A DNA stretch of 64,000 nt, taken from assembly GCA_018240785.1 (NCBI GenBank), contig JAFEFC010000022.1:62001-126000 (forward strand), written 5' to 3'. The stretch comes from Pseudomonadota bacterium (GTDB taxonomy: Bacteria; Pseudomonadota; Gammaproteobacteria; Burkholderiales; Rhodocyclaceae). Position 1 is the first letter of the stretch; each line of letters starts with the position of its first letter. The position numbers and the translations under genes are program-made. The notes under the pieces were generated by a model. That model had not been told where the DNA came from, searched no databases, and saw only the letters and a list, made by a program, of their open reading frames with translations. Shown one piece after another: positions 62,536 to 64,000 of the stretch.

Positions 62536-63366
62536 ATGACCGAAGAACTGCGCTACCTGCAATTCCGCATCGAGGACAACGTCGGAATCATCACCCTCGA
62601 CCGCCCAGAAAAACTCAACGCACTGAGCTGGGAACTGGTCGAGGAACTTGCCGCCCTGCTGCGGCGCCTGCGCTACGACGACGAGGTGCGCTGCATCCTG
62701 CTGCACGGCGCGGGCCGCTCCTTCTGCGCCGGCGGCGACGTCGACTGGATTTCGGGCGAGAGCGACCGCCCGATGCCCGGCACCTCCGACCCTTCGCGGC
62801 CCATCCCGCGCTCCCAGCGCATGACGCCAGGCGGCCCGTTCATGGACGTGACGCGCCAGATGATGGCGGCCGACAAGCCGATCATCGCGGCCATCCACGG
62901 TCACGCGGTGGGCGCCGGCCTGGCCTATGCGATCGCCTGCGACCGCCGCTTCGGTGACAGCACGACGAAGATGTCGGCGATCTTCACCAACGTCGGCGTG
63001 GCGCCCGATTGCGGCCTGTCCTGGTTCCTGCCGCGGGTGGTCGGCCTGCCCACGGCGCTGATGATGGTCGAGACCGGGCGCATGATCCGCGCCGAAGAAT
63101 GCAAGGCGCTCGGCCTGATCGACGAGCTGGTGCCCGAAGGCAAGAGTTTCGAGGCCGCCCTCGACTACGCCCGCAACCTGGCGTGCCGCGCGACGGTGGC
63201 GGTGTCGATGGCCCGCCGGATGATCCTGATGGGGCAGACCGCAACGCTCGAGCAGGTCCTCGACTACGAGGGCATCGCCGGCGTCATCGTCGCCTCCACC
63301 TTCGACGCCAGGGAAGGGACGCAGTCCTTCCTCGAGAGCCGCAAACCGGTTTACCGCGGCATCTAG
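62536..63366 (+). CDS. Enoyl-CoA hydratase/isomerase (crotonase) family protein
   Basis: The 276-residue crotonase has VGIITLDRPEKLNALSWEL, the oxyanion-hole block GAGRSFCAGGDVDWI, and a second block IHGHAVGAGLAYAIACDRRFG. The catalytic loop reads FTNVGVAPDCGLSWFLPRVVG, not the classic PE...E pattern, so ring cleavage, isomerase or hydrolase activity is possible. It is the last of the plus-strand enzymes before the exported SnoaL-like protein. Confidence 0.9.
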   Translation: MTEELRYLQFRIEDNVGIITLDRPEKLNALSWELVEELAALLRRLRYDDEVRCILLHGAGRSFCAGGDVDWISGESDRPMPGTSDPSRPIPRSQRMTPGGPFMDVTRQMMAADKPIIAAIHGHAVGAGLAYAIACDRRFGDSTTKMSAIFTNVGVAPDCGLSWFLPRVVGLPTALMMVETGRMIRAEECKALGLIDELVPEGKSFEAALDYARNLACRATVAVSMARRMILMGQTATLEQVLDYEGIAGVIVASTFDAREGTQSFLESRKPVYRGI

Positions 63367-63434
63367 ATCCCCCTCCGGGCCGGCCGCATCCGGTTCCGGC
63401 CGGCCGACGGAGAACCGTTTCAGGAAGCATTCCG

Positions 63435-64000
63435 ATGAAGGCGATCCCACTGCGCGTCTGCGCAATCCTGGCCAGTTGCTGCACCCTGCTGCTGGCTCCC
63501 TCTTCTGCACTCGCGGACACCGCGGCACCCTCCCTGGCGGAACTGCAGCGCCAGGTTCGTGAACTGCGGGACATCGAATCCATCAAGCGCGTCAAGCATG
63601 CCTATTTCCGCGCCATCGACAGTGCCGACCTGGGCCTGCTGGCCAGCCTGCTCACGCCCGACGTGGAGGTGCGCTTCATCGGTGGAGACTACGACTGGAA
63701 GCTCAAGGGGCGCGCCGAGTACGTCGAGGCCGTGGGGCGCAATTTCAACTCGCAGGTCATCGCCGAGCACAACGGCCACCACCCCGAGATCACCGTGCTG
63801 AGCGACACCGAGGCGGAAGGCGTCTGGTACCTCCACGACAACTTCTACAACCTGCGCACCCGGCTGTTCACGACCGGAAGCGCGTTCTACCACGACCGCT
63901 ACCGCAAGGTGGACGGCCAGTGGCGCATTGCCAGCACCCGCTACGAGCGTCACTACGAGATCGACACCCCGCTCGAGAAGCTTCCCGACATCGCCGTGCA
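63435..64000 (+). CDS. Exported SnoaL/NTF2-like protein, truncated by the window edge
   Basis: 188 residues are visible. A signal peptide (LASCCTLLLAPSSALA, cleavage before DTAAP) is followed by a helix ELQRQVRELRDIESIKRVKHAYFRAIDSADLGLLASLLTPDVEVRF and a SnoaL_4-type barrel ending RKVDGQWRIASTRYERHYEI. Most relatives are cytoplasmic, so export to the periplasm is unusual. AGGAAG precedes the ATG. The 3' end is outside the window. Confidence 0.83.
   Translation, partial: MKAIPLRVCAILASCCTLLLAPSSALADTAAPSLAELQRQVRELRDIESIKRVKHAYFRAIDSADLGLLASLLTPDVEVRFIGGDYDWKLKGRAEYVEAVGRNFNSQVIAEHNGHHPEITVLSDTEAEGVWYLHDNFYNLRTRLFTTGSAFYHDRYRKVDGQWRIASTRYERHYEIDTPLEKLPDIAV

Noticed and set aside
1-64000. CRISPR array, rRNA operon or intact prophage
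   Set aside because: No regularly spaced repeats, rRNA sequence or phage structural genes were seen.

Overview
The window is a GC-rich chromosome segment of a Gram-negative bacterium. An rpsB-tsf-pyrH-frr-uppS-cdsA-dxr-rseP-bamA-ompH-lpxD-fabZ-lpxA-lpxB-rnhB run, HpnCDE squalene genes, a Tad pilus locus and a large acyl-CoA catabolic cluster together point to a betaproteobacterium, most likely Rhodocyclales (Thauera/Azoarcus-like). The taxonomic call is an inference from gene content and was not tested by any search.

Layout. (1) 1-11489, minus strand: a Tad (tight adherence, type IVb pilus) operon, transcribed from a candidate promoter/operator near 11453-11489. The order is flp pilin, an Lnt-like N-acyltransferase, TadG-like, TadE-like, an unknown exported protein, a 65-residue pilin-like peptide, CpaB, secretin, FHA-CpaF ATPase, TadB, TadC, a DUF192 protein and a second TadE-like protein that runs off the left edge. 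TadZ and the prepilin peptidase are not in the window. (2) 11592-15520: a UPF0114 membrane protein, glnD and map. (3) 15609-32809: the conserved translation / isoprenoid / outer-membrane assembly / lipid A block, with a structured rpsB leader, followed by a SpoU methyltransferase, yaaA and an M14 carboxypeptidase. (4) 32868-40392: hpnE-hpnD-hpnC (squalene synthesis), divergent from a three-gene ABC exporter plus secreted AttH/CrtC-like operon. (5) 40406-45595: an accessory patch. It holds a CsoR-type metalloregulator with a perfect operator and promoter pointing at a lost gene, a wrecked porin gene, mgtA, mgtC and a frameshifted Tn3-family transposase remnant. (6) 45712-48302: rfbD, manC and tRNA-Leu(UAG). 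(7) 48569-64000: a divergent catabolic cluster. The minus arm has etfA, DUF35, an atypical SCPx-like thiolase and a membrane Fe-S oxidoreductase. The plus arm has two acyl-CoA dehydrogenases, three class III CoA-transferases, two MaoC-type half hydratases, a DUF2889 protein, a luciferase-like oxidoreductase, a crotonase and an exported SnoaL-like protein cut by the right edge.

How it fits together. The last cluster has the parts list of a beta-oxidation-like pathway for a bulky or branched acyl-CoA: CoA activation by transfer, dehydrogenation by a probable heteromeric dehydrogenase, hydration by a probable MaoC heterodimer, cleavage by a thiolase/aldolase with a DUF35 partner, and electron transfer through ETF to a membrane Fe-S oxidoreductase. 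The architecture resembles actinobacterial steroid side-chain modules, but the substrate cannot be read from the sequence. It is the best candidate here for an undescribed system. The Mg2+ island and the Lnt embedded in the Tad operon are the other unusual arrangements.
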